Part shown: positions 26,397-35,660 of the stretch, piece after piece
Layout of the letters: each line of letters opens with the position of its first letter
Numbering within the stretch: position 1 is the stretch's first letter
From: Candidatus Gastranaerophilales bacterium
GTDB lineage: Bacteria > Cyanobacteriota > Vampirovibrionia > Gastranaerophilales > Gastranaerophilaceae
NCBI GenBank assembly: GCA_944325155.1
Contig: CALUYY010000001.1
Coordinates: 248,001 to 312,000 of the forward strand
Direction: 5' to 3'
DNA: 64,000 nt
Position numbers and translations under genes: made by a program
Notes under the pieces: generated by a model
What the model was told of the DNA's origin: nothing
Seen by the model: the letters and a program-made list of their open reading frames with translations, nothing else
Database searches by the model: none

Positions 26397-27752
26397 TTAT
26401 GCCGTTGCAAAATAATTTACCGTGCCCGAATCTTCGGTTGTGTTTAAGCCGTTTGTGCTTTGCGTTGTTGCGCTTTGGTTTGAAGGAGTATTAAATAATT
26501 CCTGCAGTCTTTCATCGGATATATTGTAAATGCTTGTGTCGCCCTGGGCTGCTTTTTGGGCAACTTCATTCCAGTAATTATAATTTGTCTGTTGATTGGG
26601 AACATTTGTCGGCGTATTTGCCGTAGTATTTGTTGCGGTTGTTGCCGGCTGCACCGTTGCCGATGTAAAAGGAGTTGTTGCATATCCGTTTGTATTAAAT
26701 GCACCCTGATTTATATATTGAGCCATTAATTCCGTATCTTCATCCGCCGTTCCGTTTGCAATTTCCGTTTGAACCTGCTGCAATACAAGTGTATTTAATT
26801 CGCTCATTGCGGCATTATCCTGCGTTACCTGAGCGGCTGCCGTTTCAAATTGTTCGTTTTGAAGTTTTTCTACTTCAGATTGCCCCGCAATTTTCTTGCC
26901 GATACCGCCGCCGACAACCGAACCTATGATGCCGCCCAGGAATTTACCGACGGCTCCGCCGATTACCGTGCCGACACCGGGGAATATTGAACCGATTGCA
27001 GACCCTATGGCGGTGCCCACCGTTGAACCTGCGGCCCAGCCGAGACCCGACCCTGCCGTTTTAACGGCGGTTTTACCGAGCTGTTTTACACCCGAATCAA
27101 TTCCTCCCATCTGAAAAGCGGGAATAACTTCGGTTACAAAACCTACAATTCCTTCAAGTGCCATCATACCGACAGCGCCCGTGCCTTTTATCATTGTGCC
27201 GACTTTTGAGCCCGCACTTTTTAAAGCCGTGCCTGCCGTCGTTTGCCCGAATTTTGTAAGAACACTTTTAACGGCACTTCCCGGGGCAGTTTTTCCTATT
27301 GCCGTTGCCGCTGATTTTGCCGCACCCGTTACTGCGTTTTTAGCCGTTGAAAATGCATTTTTTATACTTGCAAAAACGCCTGTCTTACCTGCCGATTCTG
27401 CTGCTTTTGCCGCTTTTTTGGCGGCTTTTGCGTTTGCAAGAGTTTCCGTTTGTTTATATGCAGCCGATAATTGTTCGCTTAATTTTGTCGACCTTAAAGC
27501 TTTGCCTGCAATGGTTTCACCCATTTCAACCGTTCCGGTTGCTTTAATGGCAGAAGGCAGCTCTTTTAATTTAGAAACCTGAAAAGTATCTTTAAGAGCG
27601 CCCGAAACTTCCACGCCGCCGAACAGTATACTGAAAGGATTGAAAACAGACTCTTTAACATCATTTACAATATTTGTTTCCTGCGGTTTTACTTCCATTC
27701 CGTTTACGTACTTAAGTGCGTCCGAAACCATTGAAACATTGTTAATGCTCAT
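26397..27752 (-). CDS. Ala/Gly-rich protein with glycine-zipper region
   Basis: A 451-residue protein, not recognised. The N-terminus MSINNVSMVSD is Asn/Ser-rich. Residues ~95-190 are an Ala/Lys/Gly-rich low-complexity helix region. Residues ~235-290 form a classical glycine zipper (GxxxG repeats such as GSTVGTAIGSAIGS and GGAVGKFLGGIIG), as in pore-forming or membrane-tethered proteins. The C-terminal ~150 residues are Thr/Gln/Asn-rich. No signal peptide. A similar architecture recurs at 31130. Function unknown; membrane insertion is plausible from the zipper alone. Confidence 0.55.
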   Translation of the reverse strand: MSINNVSMVSDALKYVNGMEVKPQETNIVNDVKESVFNPFSILFGGVEVSGALKDTFQVSKLKELPSAIKATGTVEMGETIAGKALRSTKLSEQLSAAYKQTETLANAKAAKKAAKAAESAGKTGVFASIKNAFSTAKNAVTGAAKSAATAIGKTAPGSAVKSVLTKFGQTTAGTALKSAGSKVGTMIKGTGAVGMMALEGIVGFVTEVIPAFQMGGIDSGVKQLGKTAVKTAGSGLGWAAGSTVGTAIGSAIGSIFPGVGTVIGGAVGKFLGGIIGSVVGGGIGKKIAGQSEVEKLQNEQFETAAAQVTQDNAAMSELNTLVLQQVQTEIANGTADEDTELMAQYINQGAFNTNGYATTPFTSATVQPATTATNTTANTPTNVPNQQTNYNYWNEVAQKAAQGDTSIYNISDERLQELFNTPSNQSATTQSTNGLNTTEDSGTVNYFATA

Positions 27753-27861
27753 AATTTAACTCCGAAAAATAAATTTTCCATCCTATATAAAAATAAAGTT
27801 ATTTTTTTCCTTATAATTTACACATTTTTAGATTTTGTTAAGCAATGTTACAAAAAATTTA

Positions 27862-27870
27862 TGCTAAAAT
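27862..27870 (+). promoter_or_regulatory. Extended -10 promoter, leaderless mrnC
   Basis: TGCTAAAAT, an extended -10 (TGnTAAAAT), ends 7 nt before the mrnC ATG. There is no Shine-Dalgarno, so transcription should start at or next to the A of ATG. Confidence 0.45.
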
Positions 27871-27877
27871 TTAGTTT

Positions 27878-28237
27878 ATGGAAAAATATAACCTTAAACA
27901 CTTTGCGCATTTGGGAGATGCCGTTTATGAAGTCTTTATAAGGCTTTATGTAATTGATTTAACAAAAAATCAAAAAGATATGCATAATTTAACAATTAAA
28001 TATGTAAATGCACCGTTTCAGGCAAATTTGATTAATCTTCTGGATGAAAATTTAACGGAAGATGAAAAAGAATTAATAAAAAGAGGAAGAAATCTTCCTC
28101 TGACGATTGCAAAAAAACATAACCCGAAAATTCACAGGCTTGCAACCGCATTTGAAGTTTTAATCGGATATCTTTATATAAATAATAAAGACCGCCTGAA
28201 TACCATATTTGAAATAATAAAAAAGAAAGCGCTATAA
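27878..28237 (+). CDS. mrnC: Mini-ribonuclease III (Mini-III)
   Basis: A 119-residue RNase III catalytic domain without the double-stranded RNA-binding domain, the hallmark of Mini-III, which matures 23S rRNA ends. Motifs: HLGDAVYEVFIR with the metal-binding Asp, KRGRNLPLT, and FEVLIGYLYI with the second acidic residue. This family occurs in Firmicutes and Cyanobacteria. A -10 box sits against the ATG. A histidine kinase gene follows after 8 nt. Confidence 0.93.
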   Translation: MEKYNLKHFAHLGDAVYEVFIRLYVIDLTKNQKDMHNLTIKYVNAPFQANLINLLDENLTEDEKELIKRGRNLPLTIAKKHNPKIHRLATAFEVLIGYLYINNKDRLNTIFEIIKKKAL

Positions 28238-28238
28238 T
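28209..28238 (+). promoter_or_regulatory. Sigma-70 promoter, leaderless histidine kinase
   Basis: TTGAAA (28209-28214), an 18-nt spacer and TATAAT (28233-28238), inside the 3' end of mrnC. The -10 ends 7 nt before the kinase ATG and no Shine-Dalgarno is present, which predicts a leaderless transcript. Confidence 0.55.
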
Positions 28239-28245
28239 TAAATTT

Positions 28246-28974
28246 ATGGACAGAACAAAAGAATTTTTATCAACAATATCCCATGAGATAAGAACACCTT
28301 TAACAAGCATTAAAGGATTTTCAAAAACAATAATCGACTCATACGATAATTTGACCGACGAGCAAAAGAAAAAATTTTTACAAATTATCTACGAGCAATC
28401 CCAAAGACTTATAAACCTTGTTGAAAATGCGCTCACTGCGGCAGATTCCGACAAAGCGTACAATAATCTCGTTTTTAAAAAAACAGACATAAATTCCATT
28501 CTTCAAAAATCAATTGATGTCGTAAAAATAAATTATAAAGATAAAAAATATATAACGAATTTTGAAAATAATTTATATTCAATGACGGATAACGATAAGC
28601 TTGAACAGGTTTTTGTAAATCTTCTCGATAATGCATCCAAATATTCAATAAATTCAAACGACATCGAAATCAAAACTTACACAAAAGATAAAAAAAACAT
28701 AATCTCCATTAAAAATTACGGCTCATATATTGATAAAAAAGAACAAAATGCCGTTTTTGAAAAATTTTACAGAATTGATTCTTATCTGACCTCGAAAACT
28801 CAAGGCTCGGGGCTTGGCTTATATATTGTTAAAATGCTCATAGATAAAATGAACGGCAATATTTATATAAATTCTTCAAACGATAAAATTCCTTTTTGCG
28901 AATTTATAATTGAACTTCCCGTTTTTGCTATTGAAGAATTCACAAAAACAAAGAAAGGATGTTCCTATGTATAG
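28246..28974 (+). CDS. Soluble sensor-less histidine kinase
   Basis: A 242-residue kinase consisting only of HisKA and HATPase domains. The H-box SHEIRTPLTSIKGF has phospho-His13, the N-box is around DNASKYS near 130, and the G2 box is GSGLGLYIVK near 190. The G1 region is unusual: IKNYGSYI in place of the usual D-x-G-x-G. There is no membrane or PAS domain, so it must sense through a partner. The stop overlaps the start of the downstream regulator by 8 nt. Confidence 0.85.
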   Translation: MDRTKEFLSTISHEIRTPLTSIKGFSKTIIDSYDNLTDEQKKKFLQIIYEQSQRLINLVENALTAADSDKAYNNLVFKKTDINSILQKSIDVVKINYKDKKYITNFENNLYSMTDNDKLEQVFVNLLDNASKYSINSNDIEIKTYTKDKKNIISIKNYGSYIDKKEQNAVFEKFYRIDSYLTSKTQGSGLGLYIVKMLIDKMNGNIYINSSNDKIPFCEFIIELPVFAIEEFTKTKKGCSYV

Positions 28975-30268
28975 TCCTTCCGTTCTTATAATAAGCAAAA
29001 GACGCGAGCTTGCCGTTAAATATAAAAAAATTCTGAAAATCTTAAACGCAGATACCGTTATGGTAAATAACCTGTCCGATGCAATCGGAAAAATAAGAAA
29101 CAAAGAATTTGAATTTATATTAATTTCAGACACTGTTGAAGAAAATATTAAAGATTTTATTAAACAGGTAAGAATTTTAACTTATAATTTCAGACCAACC
29201 GTAATTGCAATTTCAAAATCGGCGGAAATTTCAGATAAACTGGAGCTTTTAGATGCGGGCGCAGATGATTTTTTATCGGAATCAATGCCAAACAGAGAAT
29301 TTCAGGCAAGATTAAACGCCCATATAAGACGTCATATCGAAAGTTTAACAAACCCTCTAACGGGCTTTTTAAACGAAAAATTAACAAGAAAAACAATAAA
29401 ACAAATTATGGAAAAAGGGCAAAACGTTGCGCTGATTCTTGTTGTAATAGATAAAATCAATTATTACAGAGAAATTTACGGAGAAATTGCAACCGAAAAA
29501 GTTTTGCAGACAATGGGGGCAATTATAACGTCGGCTCTAATTAAGGAAGATACCATAGGACACTATTCACAAAACGAATTTATAATTTTTACAAACCCCT
29601 ATAAAGCGGAAAAATTGGCAGAGTTTCTTGCCTTTGCGTTTGATAACGTAATAAAAAGGTTTTATTCCGAATTTGATTTTAATAACAATTTTATAATGTT
29701 TTCTTCAAACACAAAAGAAGAAAAAAAGGTTTCGTTAATGAAATTATCGGAAGCCGTTATTGAATATGATTCGACAAGATACAAAAACGAACATGAAATT
29801 ATACAATCTTTGTTTAACCTTGTAAAAATCGCTAAAAATCAGGAAAAATCAACATATATTATAGACCGCCCGAAACTGTACGGAAAAGTTGACAAAAATA
29901 AGCACAATAAAATCCTTATTATGGAAAATGACGAGGCTCTCGGGCTTTTAATCGAAACAAGCTGCACAATAAACGGATACCACACAAAAATTTGCAAAAA
30001 TTATAACGGCTTTATTGAAACAATTAAAGAATACGAACCCGATTTAATCATACTGGATTGGGGCTATGACAGCGAACAGGAAGGGATATCGGCGCTTGAA
30101 GAAGCAAAAAAACATTATAATGTGCAAAATAAAAAAATGCCGAAAATCATCTTTTCAACAGCCATATTGGATAAAAAAACAATCCTCTCCCACGGTGCGG
30201 ATTTTTATCTTCCAAAACCCTATGACATTCAAACTTTGATTAAAACAATAAACGACTTTTTGAATTAA
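28967..30268 (+). CDS. Response regulator with degenerate GGDEF core and terminal receiver domains
   Basis: I start at the ATG at 28967, preceded by AAAGGA, giving 433 residues. The N-terminal ~115 residues are receiver-like (LDAGADDFLSESM). The middle (~130-290) has the diguanylate-cyclase fold, but its active site reads HYSQNEF instead of GGDEF, so catalysis is unlikely. The C-terminal ~120 residues are a receiver with phospho-Asp in LIILDWG and the switch-end Lys in LPKPYD. It is the partner of the overlapping kinase. The output is probably protein-protein, or c-di-GMP/GTP binding without synthesis. Confidence 0.8.
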   Translation: MYSPSVLIISKRRELAVKYKKILKILNADTVMVNNLSDAIGKIRNKEFEFILISDTVEENIKDFIKQVRILTYNFRPTVIAISKSAEISDKLELLDAGADDFLSESMPNREFQARLNAHIRRHIESLTNPLTGFLNEKLTRKTIKQIMEKGQNVALILVVIDKINYYREIYGEIATEKVLQTMGAIITSALIKEDTIGHYSQNEFIIFTNPYKAEKLAEFLAFAFDNVIKRFYSEFDFNNNFIMFSSNTKEEKKVSLMKLSEAVIEYDSTRYKNEHEIIQSLFNLVKIAKNQEKSTYIIDRPKLYGKVDKNKHNKILIMENDEALGLLIETSCTINGYHTKICKNYNGFIETIKEYEPDLIILDWGYDSEQEGISALEEAKKHYNVQNKKMPKIIFSTAILDKKTILSHGADFYLPKPYDIQTLIKTINDFLN

Positions 30269-31071
30269 TCGATTTTATATACGGGAAATTCTTTTTTAAA
30301 TTTTCTTACCGTTGATAAATCAATTTCAGAATATATTGCCTGATTTAGTTCATTTGCTTCGGCTAAAATTTCAGCCCTCGGAGAAACAATTGAACTGTAT
30401 CCCGCACCCAAAAGCCCCGAGCCGATTGAACCGGAGAGCGATGATGTTATAAAATATACAAGGTTTTCGCTTGCTCTTGCAATTGTAAAAGCTTTTATTT
30501 CTTCTTGTTTCAAAGTTAATTCACCATTCATCTTCTTTGGAATACACCAGGCATTGGGGCAGACTATAATTTCGGCGCCCGCTTTAATCAATTTATTGTA
30601 TAAAAGAGGAAATCTTATATCAAAACAAAGGCTTAGTCCCACAACCCCGAAATCCGCCTCGACAACAACGATTTTATCCCCTTTTGTAATTGATAAGTGT
30701 TCATTTCCGCCAAAATAAGAAAAAAGATGGATTTTTCTGTATTTTCCGGTTACATCACCCGACCTGTCAATAAAATAAGTTGTGTTATAGAGTTTATCGT
30801 ATTCTTTTTCAATTATTGAACCGCAGCAGATATTTGTTTTGTATTTTTTTGCAAGATTTTTCATAAAATCAAGCGTGTAAGAAGTTTTTTCTTCTTCCGG
30901 AATAAATCCGTCTTTTGGAATGCCTGTTGTAAAAAACTCCGGAACCAAAACAAGGTCTATGTTTTTATCCCCGTATTGTCCTATTAATTCATCAACTTTT
31001 TCTAAATTTTTATCCCTGTTTCCTATATAAGGTTCAAATTGGCAGGATAAAACCCCGATATTTTTTCCCAT
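30265..31071 (-). CDS. Carbon-nitrogen hydrolase (nitrilase superfamily)
   Basis: A 268-residue amidase-fold enzyme with the Glu-Lys-Cys triad: VPEFFTTG (Glu45), GKYRKIHLF (Lys113) and LSLCFDIRFP (Cys149). The last is the C-x-D-x-R-F-P context seen in omega-amidases and related enzymes, so hydrolysis of a small omega-amide is the likely reaction; the exact substrate is uncertain. It converges with and overlaps the response regulator by 4 nt. Confidence 0.88.
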   Translation of the reverse strand: MGKNIGVLSCQFEPYIGNRDKNLEKVDELIGQYGDKNIDLVLVPEFFTTGIPKDGFIPEEEKTSYTLDFMKNLAKKYKTNICCGSIIEKEYDKLYNTTYFIDRSGDVTGKYRKIHLFSYFGGNEHLSITKGDKIVVVEADFGVVGLSLCFDIRFPLLYNKLIKAGAEIIVCPNAWCIPKKMNGELTLKQEEIKAFTIARASENLVYFITSSLSGSIGSGLLGAGYSSIVSPRAEILAEANELNQAIYSEIDLSTVRKFKKEFPVYKID

Positions 31072-31129
31072 AAAAAATCCTAAAATAAAATAACAATTTT
31101 ATTTTAGCATTAATCTTATTTTTTATTAA

Positions 31130-32812
31130 TTACTCTTTAGTAAAAATTCCTTTGATTTTTGCCAAAATGCCCGATTTTTTACCTGCTATAACTCTTGAAG
31201 CATTCTGTTTAACAATATCATCGGAAGTTGAATCTATTGAAGTTCCCTTTTTAATACCGGATATCGTTTTTGAAAAATTATCTTTAAGAGGATCAATTTT
31301 AGCTTCAGCCTGCGGTTTTACCGGAGGTTCAATTTGCGGAGAGCTTCCGCCTGATAATAACGGCTCAGCCTTACCATCAGGTATTGCATCTTTAATTTCA
31401 ATATAATCAACATCAATTATGTCTTTGGGTTCAGCCGTTTTTACACCTTTATTTGCAGTTTCATTTGACATTATAATCTCATCGGGAGTTAAAACTTCAA
31501 TATCGGGTTCAGCCGCCTTTGTTGAACCGTCGCCCAATAGTCCTACGGGTTTTTTAGACGCCGCATCTTTTTTCATTTGTGCACTGATTTGCTCCGTTAT
31601 ATAATCATCCGCACTTTGTCCTTTTTTATAAGGGTCAAATTGAGGCAGAGCTTCAGGTGAAATTTCTTCAGGTGTTAATTTGGTATCATCCGGTGTAATA
31701 ACGGGAGTATCTTTGGTGTCTTTCGGTGTTATATCATCTGTTTTTAAAGAACCTTCGGGTTTTATTTTACCGTCCGGACCGTCGTCTAAAGGATTATTGC
31801 CTTTAGGATTAACCGGAATTTCACCTTTATTAAAGTTTTTGCCTGCAACAATACCGCCGGTAACGCCGCCCGTAACCGCACCGAGACCCGCACCGTATGC
31901 TGCATTTGTAATTAAATTATCGGCTTCAAATTTTTGTTCGCCAAACGCACAATCAATTGTATAATCTCCCGCACCGATAACGCCGCCTGAAATTGCGCCG
32001 CCTTTAGCGCCTGCAATTACGCCTTGTTTTATTGCTTCTTTTTTGGTTGAAGCGCCCAATACCGCTTCTTTTCCGATACCGATAACGGAAGCTGAAACTG
32101 CGCCGTCAAGTGCGCCCGAAAGACCGTCTTTTGCAATTAATGCCGGATTAAGTGCATCGTTTTGGACATTATTTGTCCCGCGCTCAGTTGTTTTAATGCC
32201 GGCTTTTGCTGCGGCGCCCACGGTTGCCGCCATTAATACCTGTTTGAGTTTTGAACCCGTGGCGGGTTTAAAGCCCGTTGCGGCAGCCGCAAGAGTACCT
32301 GAAATTATACCCGCTGCGATATTGACGCCATTTTTTTGTTTCGATTGATATTTTAAAATGTTGTTATATGCTTCTTCATAAGTTGTCTGCCCAGATTTCA
32401 GAGCTTCAATATATGATTGGCATTTTTTGGAATTTATACCTATACCGAATGTTCCTTTAATATTATCTATTGTTTTTCCGATTAAACCTTGTTCGTTTTT
32501 TGCGTTATTTAAAGCGTTTTGAAGATTATTTACCTGCGATTGCAAGTCGTTGGGTATAAATCTGTCATTTTGAATTTGATTATTGATTGGAATTGAAACA
32601 TTATTTTGCGCAGTGTTTATATTAGCGGGAACCGTTGCTGCCGTCATTTGAACGGGTATTTGAGTTTGAACGGAGTTATTTCCCGTTGCAAAATAATTAT
32701 AATTAGCCCTTAGAATTGCGGAAGGGTGATTCCCAGTCATAAAAAAAGGAGCATTAGAGACGCCAAACGGCGTGCCTGCAATATATTTACTTGGATACAT
32801 TCCAAAAAACAT
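31130..32812 (-). CDS. Glycine-zipper and Pro/Asp-rich hypothetical protein
   Basis: A 560-residue protein, not recognised. The N-terminus (MFFGMYPSKYIAGTPFG) is aromatic and Gly-rich, followed by a Gln/Asn-rich stretch. Residues ~165-330 contain several Gly/Ala-rich zipper segments (GIISGTLAAAATG, GAGLGAVTGGVTGG). The C-terminal ~230 residues are rich in Pro, Asp, Lys and Thr and look disordered. The layout parallels the 451-residue protein at 26397. No signal peptide; possibly membrane-active or surface-associated. Confidence 0.5.
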   Translation of the reverse strand: MFFGMYPSKYIAGTPFGVSNAPFFMTGNHPSAILRANYNYFATGNNSVQTQIPVQMTAATVPANINTAQNNVSIPINNQIQNDRFIPNDLQSQVNNLQNALNNAKNEQGLIGKTIDNIKGTFGIGINSKKCQSYIEALKSGQTTYEEAYNNILKYQSKQKNGVNIAAGIISGTLAAAATGFKPATGSKLKQVLMAATVGAAAKAGIKTTERGTNNVQNDALNPALIAKDGLSGALDGAVSASVIGIGKEAVLGASTKKEAIKQGVIAGAKGGAISGGVIGAGDYTIDCAFGEQKFEADNLITNAAYGAGLGAVTGGVTGGIVAGKNFNKGEIPVNPKGNNPLDDGPDGKIKPEGSLKTDDITPKDTKDTPVITPDDTKLTPEEISPEALPQFDPYKKGQSADDYITEQISAQMKKDAASKKPVGLLGDGSTKAAEPDIEVLTPDEIIMSNETANKGVKTAEPKDIIDVDYIEIKDAIPDGKAEPLLSGGSSPQIEPPVKPQAEAKIDPLKDNFSKTISGIKKGTSIDSTSDDIVKQNASRVIAGKKSGILAKIKGIFTKE

Positions 32813-32913
32813 AAACGTAATACTTCCTTTTCCGATTAAAAATCTATATATAAACTAAAAGTTTTATGCAGCGAAAATTGCCACCCGAAAATAAAAATAT
32901 TAACTAATGTAAC

Positions 32914-32946
32914 AAAAAATGCCCCTTATTTTAAGAGGCATTTTTT
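32914..32946 (-). terminator. Terminator downstream of the OadG-like gene
   Basis: AAAAAATGCC pairs with GGCATTTTTT, extended by CTTA/TAAG inside the stem. It separates the OadG-like gene from the 560-residue gene on the same strand. Confidence 0.75.
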
Positions 32947-32965
32947 AAAAAAACTTTGTGGATTT

Positions 32966-33214
32966 TTATTGATAGTTTTGTTTTAAAATGGCTGCCGCAA
33001 GCGCCGCTGCAATTTCTTCATCTTCATTTTGAACCGGTTTTTTGGAAGGAGCAATTTCTTTTGCAACAACCGGACAAATCTTATTAATGTAATTAATTAC
33101 GTTTTTTGCAATGTTCATTGCAAAAATCATGATTGATAAAAACAAAAATACTATGCAAAAACCGACCATTAAAACAATTGTTCCGTCTTCAAGTGCCGCT
33201 AAATTAAAATTCAT
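32966..33214 (-). CDS. OadG-like sodium-pump decarboxylase gamma subunit
   Basis: An 82-residue single-span membrane protein. A short outside stretch is followed by one hydrophobic helix (VLMVGFCIVFLFLSIMI), a cytoplasmic linker and an Ala/Glu-rich tail, the pattern of OadG, which holds together the Na+-pumping oxaloacetate/methylmalonyl-CoA decarboxylase. No alpha, beta or biotin-carrier subunit is nearby, so partners must lie elsewhere or the similarity may be only architectural. GGAGAAAA precedes the ATG. Confidence 0.6.
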   Translation of the reverse strand: MNFNLAALEDGTIVLMVGFCIVFLFLSIMIFAMNIAKNVINYINKICPVVAKEIAPSKKPVQNEDEEIAAALAAAILKQNYQ

Positions 33215-33275
33215 AATTTTTTCTCCGCAAATATTTATACACTAATTATAATAAAAAAACCTGAGACTTCAAGCA

Positions 33276-34511
33276 CTATTGTTTTGAAGCAAAGTCATAA
33301 AGAAACTGTCTTGCGACTCTGGGACATCTTGTGCCTTTAAGAATTGCAAAAGCTTCCGCTTCTTTAAATAAAGTTTCTTCATCCGCCTTATTATTCATTT
33401 CATCCTTTAATTGCTTAACAATTTCAAGATATTTATTTTTATCTGGCGAGGAAAACGTTATTGTTATGCCGAATCTGTCCGATAATGACGCTGCTTCATC
33501 CATTGTATCATTCAGATGAACCTCGTTTCCTTCCCTTGAAGAAAACGTTTCTTTTACAAGGTGCCTTCTGTTTGTGGTTGCATAAATCAAAACGTTATCG
33601 GGATGTTTTGATAATGACCCTTCCAAAATCGCCTTGGCTGAAGCAAACTCGGGGTCGTTTTCATCAAAAACAAGGTCATCTATAAAAATAATAAATTTTG
33701 AAGGAAATCCTGATAAATATTCTTCCAGTTTTTCAAGTTTATCCAGATTGTTTTTATATGCCTGAATAACTTTAAGCCCCATATGATGATACTCATTTAC
33801 CAGAGCTTTTATACTGGAAGATTTTCCGCAGCCTCTGTCGCCGTATAGAAGAATATTATTTGAAGGATTGCCTTTAATAAAAGATATTGTATTTGTTTTT
33901 AGAATTTCTTTTTGATATTCATAGAGTTTAAGGTCCGAAAACTTAACGTTATCCGGATTTTTAACGGGAACAACATTTAAATTGCCGTCAAATTTAAATG
34001 TATAATATTTTGAAATAACGCCGTATCCTTCCTGTTTATAACTTGATTGAATCTGATCTTTGGTAAATAAAAGTTTATAAGAGTCAAAAACGGGAAGCGA
34101 ATTAATTAAAGCGGAATTTGAGGGATATTTAATGTTTAAAATTTCTCTCACATCTTCAAAGCTGACGCTTGCAACATCGCTTAAAATCCGAAGTTCATAT
34201 TCAAAAGCACCCATAATATAATCCGGGATTTTATCGGTATTATTTTTTGCACAATTAATAGAAACAACGTTTTCATCCGTCAAAACAAAATTTCTTATAT
34301 AACTTGACCAATCACCCATGAATTCCGATTGATAAAGTTCCGAGATAAAATCAGCATAATTTTCAACCGTTTCTGAAATCTCGGGGTTTTGGTTTATGGA
34401 ATCTAAAAATAATAAAAATTTTGAAATTATGTTGTCATTGAATATGTTTTTAAAAACGGCAATTGCACCCAGATTATTTAAAATGCCTTCCGTATCCGTT
34501 AAATTATTCAT
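33276..34511 (-). CDS. DUF815-family AAA ATPase
   Basis: A 411-residue protein of the DUF815 family. An N-terminal helical region of ~200 residues is followed by a P-loop core: LLYGDRGCGKSSS (Walker A, near 215), IIFIDDLVFDEND (Walker B) and YATTNRRHLV (sensor 1). DUF815 is an uncharacterised ATPase family found widely in Firmicutes and Cyanobacteria, often chromosomal and single-copy. It is divergent from ilvC. Confidence 0.85.
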   Translation of the reverse strand: MNNLTDTEGILNNLGAIAVFKNIFNDNIISKFLLFLDSINQNPEISETVENYADFISELYQSEFMGDWSSYIRNFVLTDENVVSINCAKNNTDKIPDYIMGAFEYELRILSDVASVSFEDVREILNIKYPSNSALINSLPVFDSYKLLFTKDQIQSSYKQEGYGVISKYYTFKFDGNLNVVPVKNPDNVKFSDLKLYEYQKEILKTNTISFIKGNPSNNILLYGDRGCGKSSSIKALVNEYHHMGLKVIQAYKNNLDKLEKLEEYLSGFPSKFIIFIDDLVFDENDPEFASAKAILEGSLSKHPDNVLIYATTNRRHLVKETFSSREGNEVHLNDTMDEAASLSDRFGITITFSSPDKNKYLEIVKQLKDEMNNKADEETLFKEAEAFAILKGTRCPRVARQFLYDFASKQ

Positions 34512-34551
34512 AAAATATCTCCAAATAACATATCCGATGGTTTAAAATCGG

Positions 34552-34580
34552 TTGACTAATACAATATTAAGATTTAAACT
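34552..34580 (+). promoter_or_regulatory. ilvC sigma-70-type promoter
   Basis: TTGACT (34552-34557), 17 nt, TAAACT (34575-34580), 36 nt before the ilvC start. A CCGAT/ATCGG inverted repeat lies just upstream (34534-34550) and could be an operator, but is short. Confidence 0.55.
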
Positions 34581-34601
34581 TATAAAAAAATTATATCTTA
34601 A

Positions 34602-35609
<1,008 letters not shown>

Positions 35610-35629
35610 AATTCACATTAAAATAATAT

Positions 35630-35660
35630 AAAAAAGGCTCTTAAACTAAGAGCCTTTTTT
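35630..35660. terminator. Bidirectional terminator
   Basis: AAAAAAGGCTCTTA pairs with TAAGAGCCTTTTTT around AAC. It serves ilvC and the convergent EamA transporter, whose stop codon touches it. Confidence 0.9.

Noticed and set aside
32812-32838. Sigma-28-like TAAA-N15-TCCGATTA on the plus strand
   Set aside because: It has a weaker -10 and a 15-nt gap, and it starts inside the end of a minus-strand gene with no plus-strand gene downstream; a chance match is likely.
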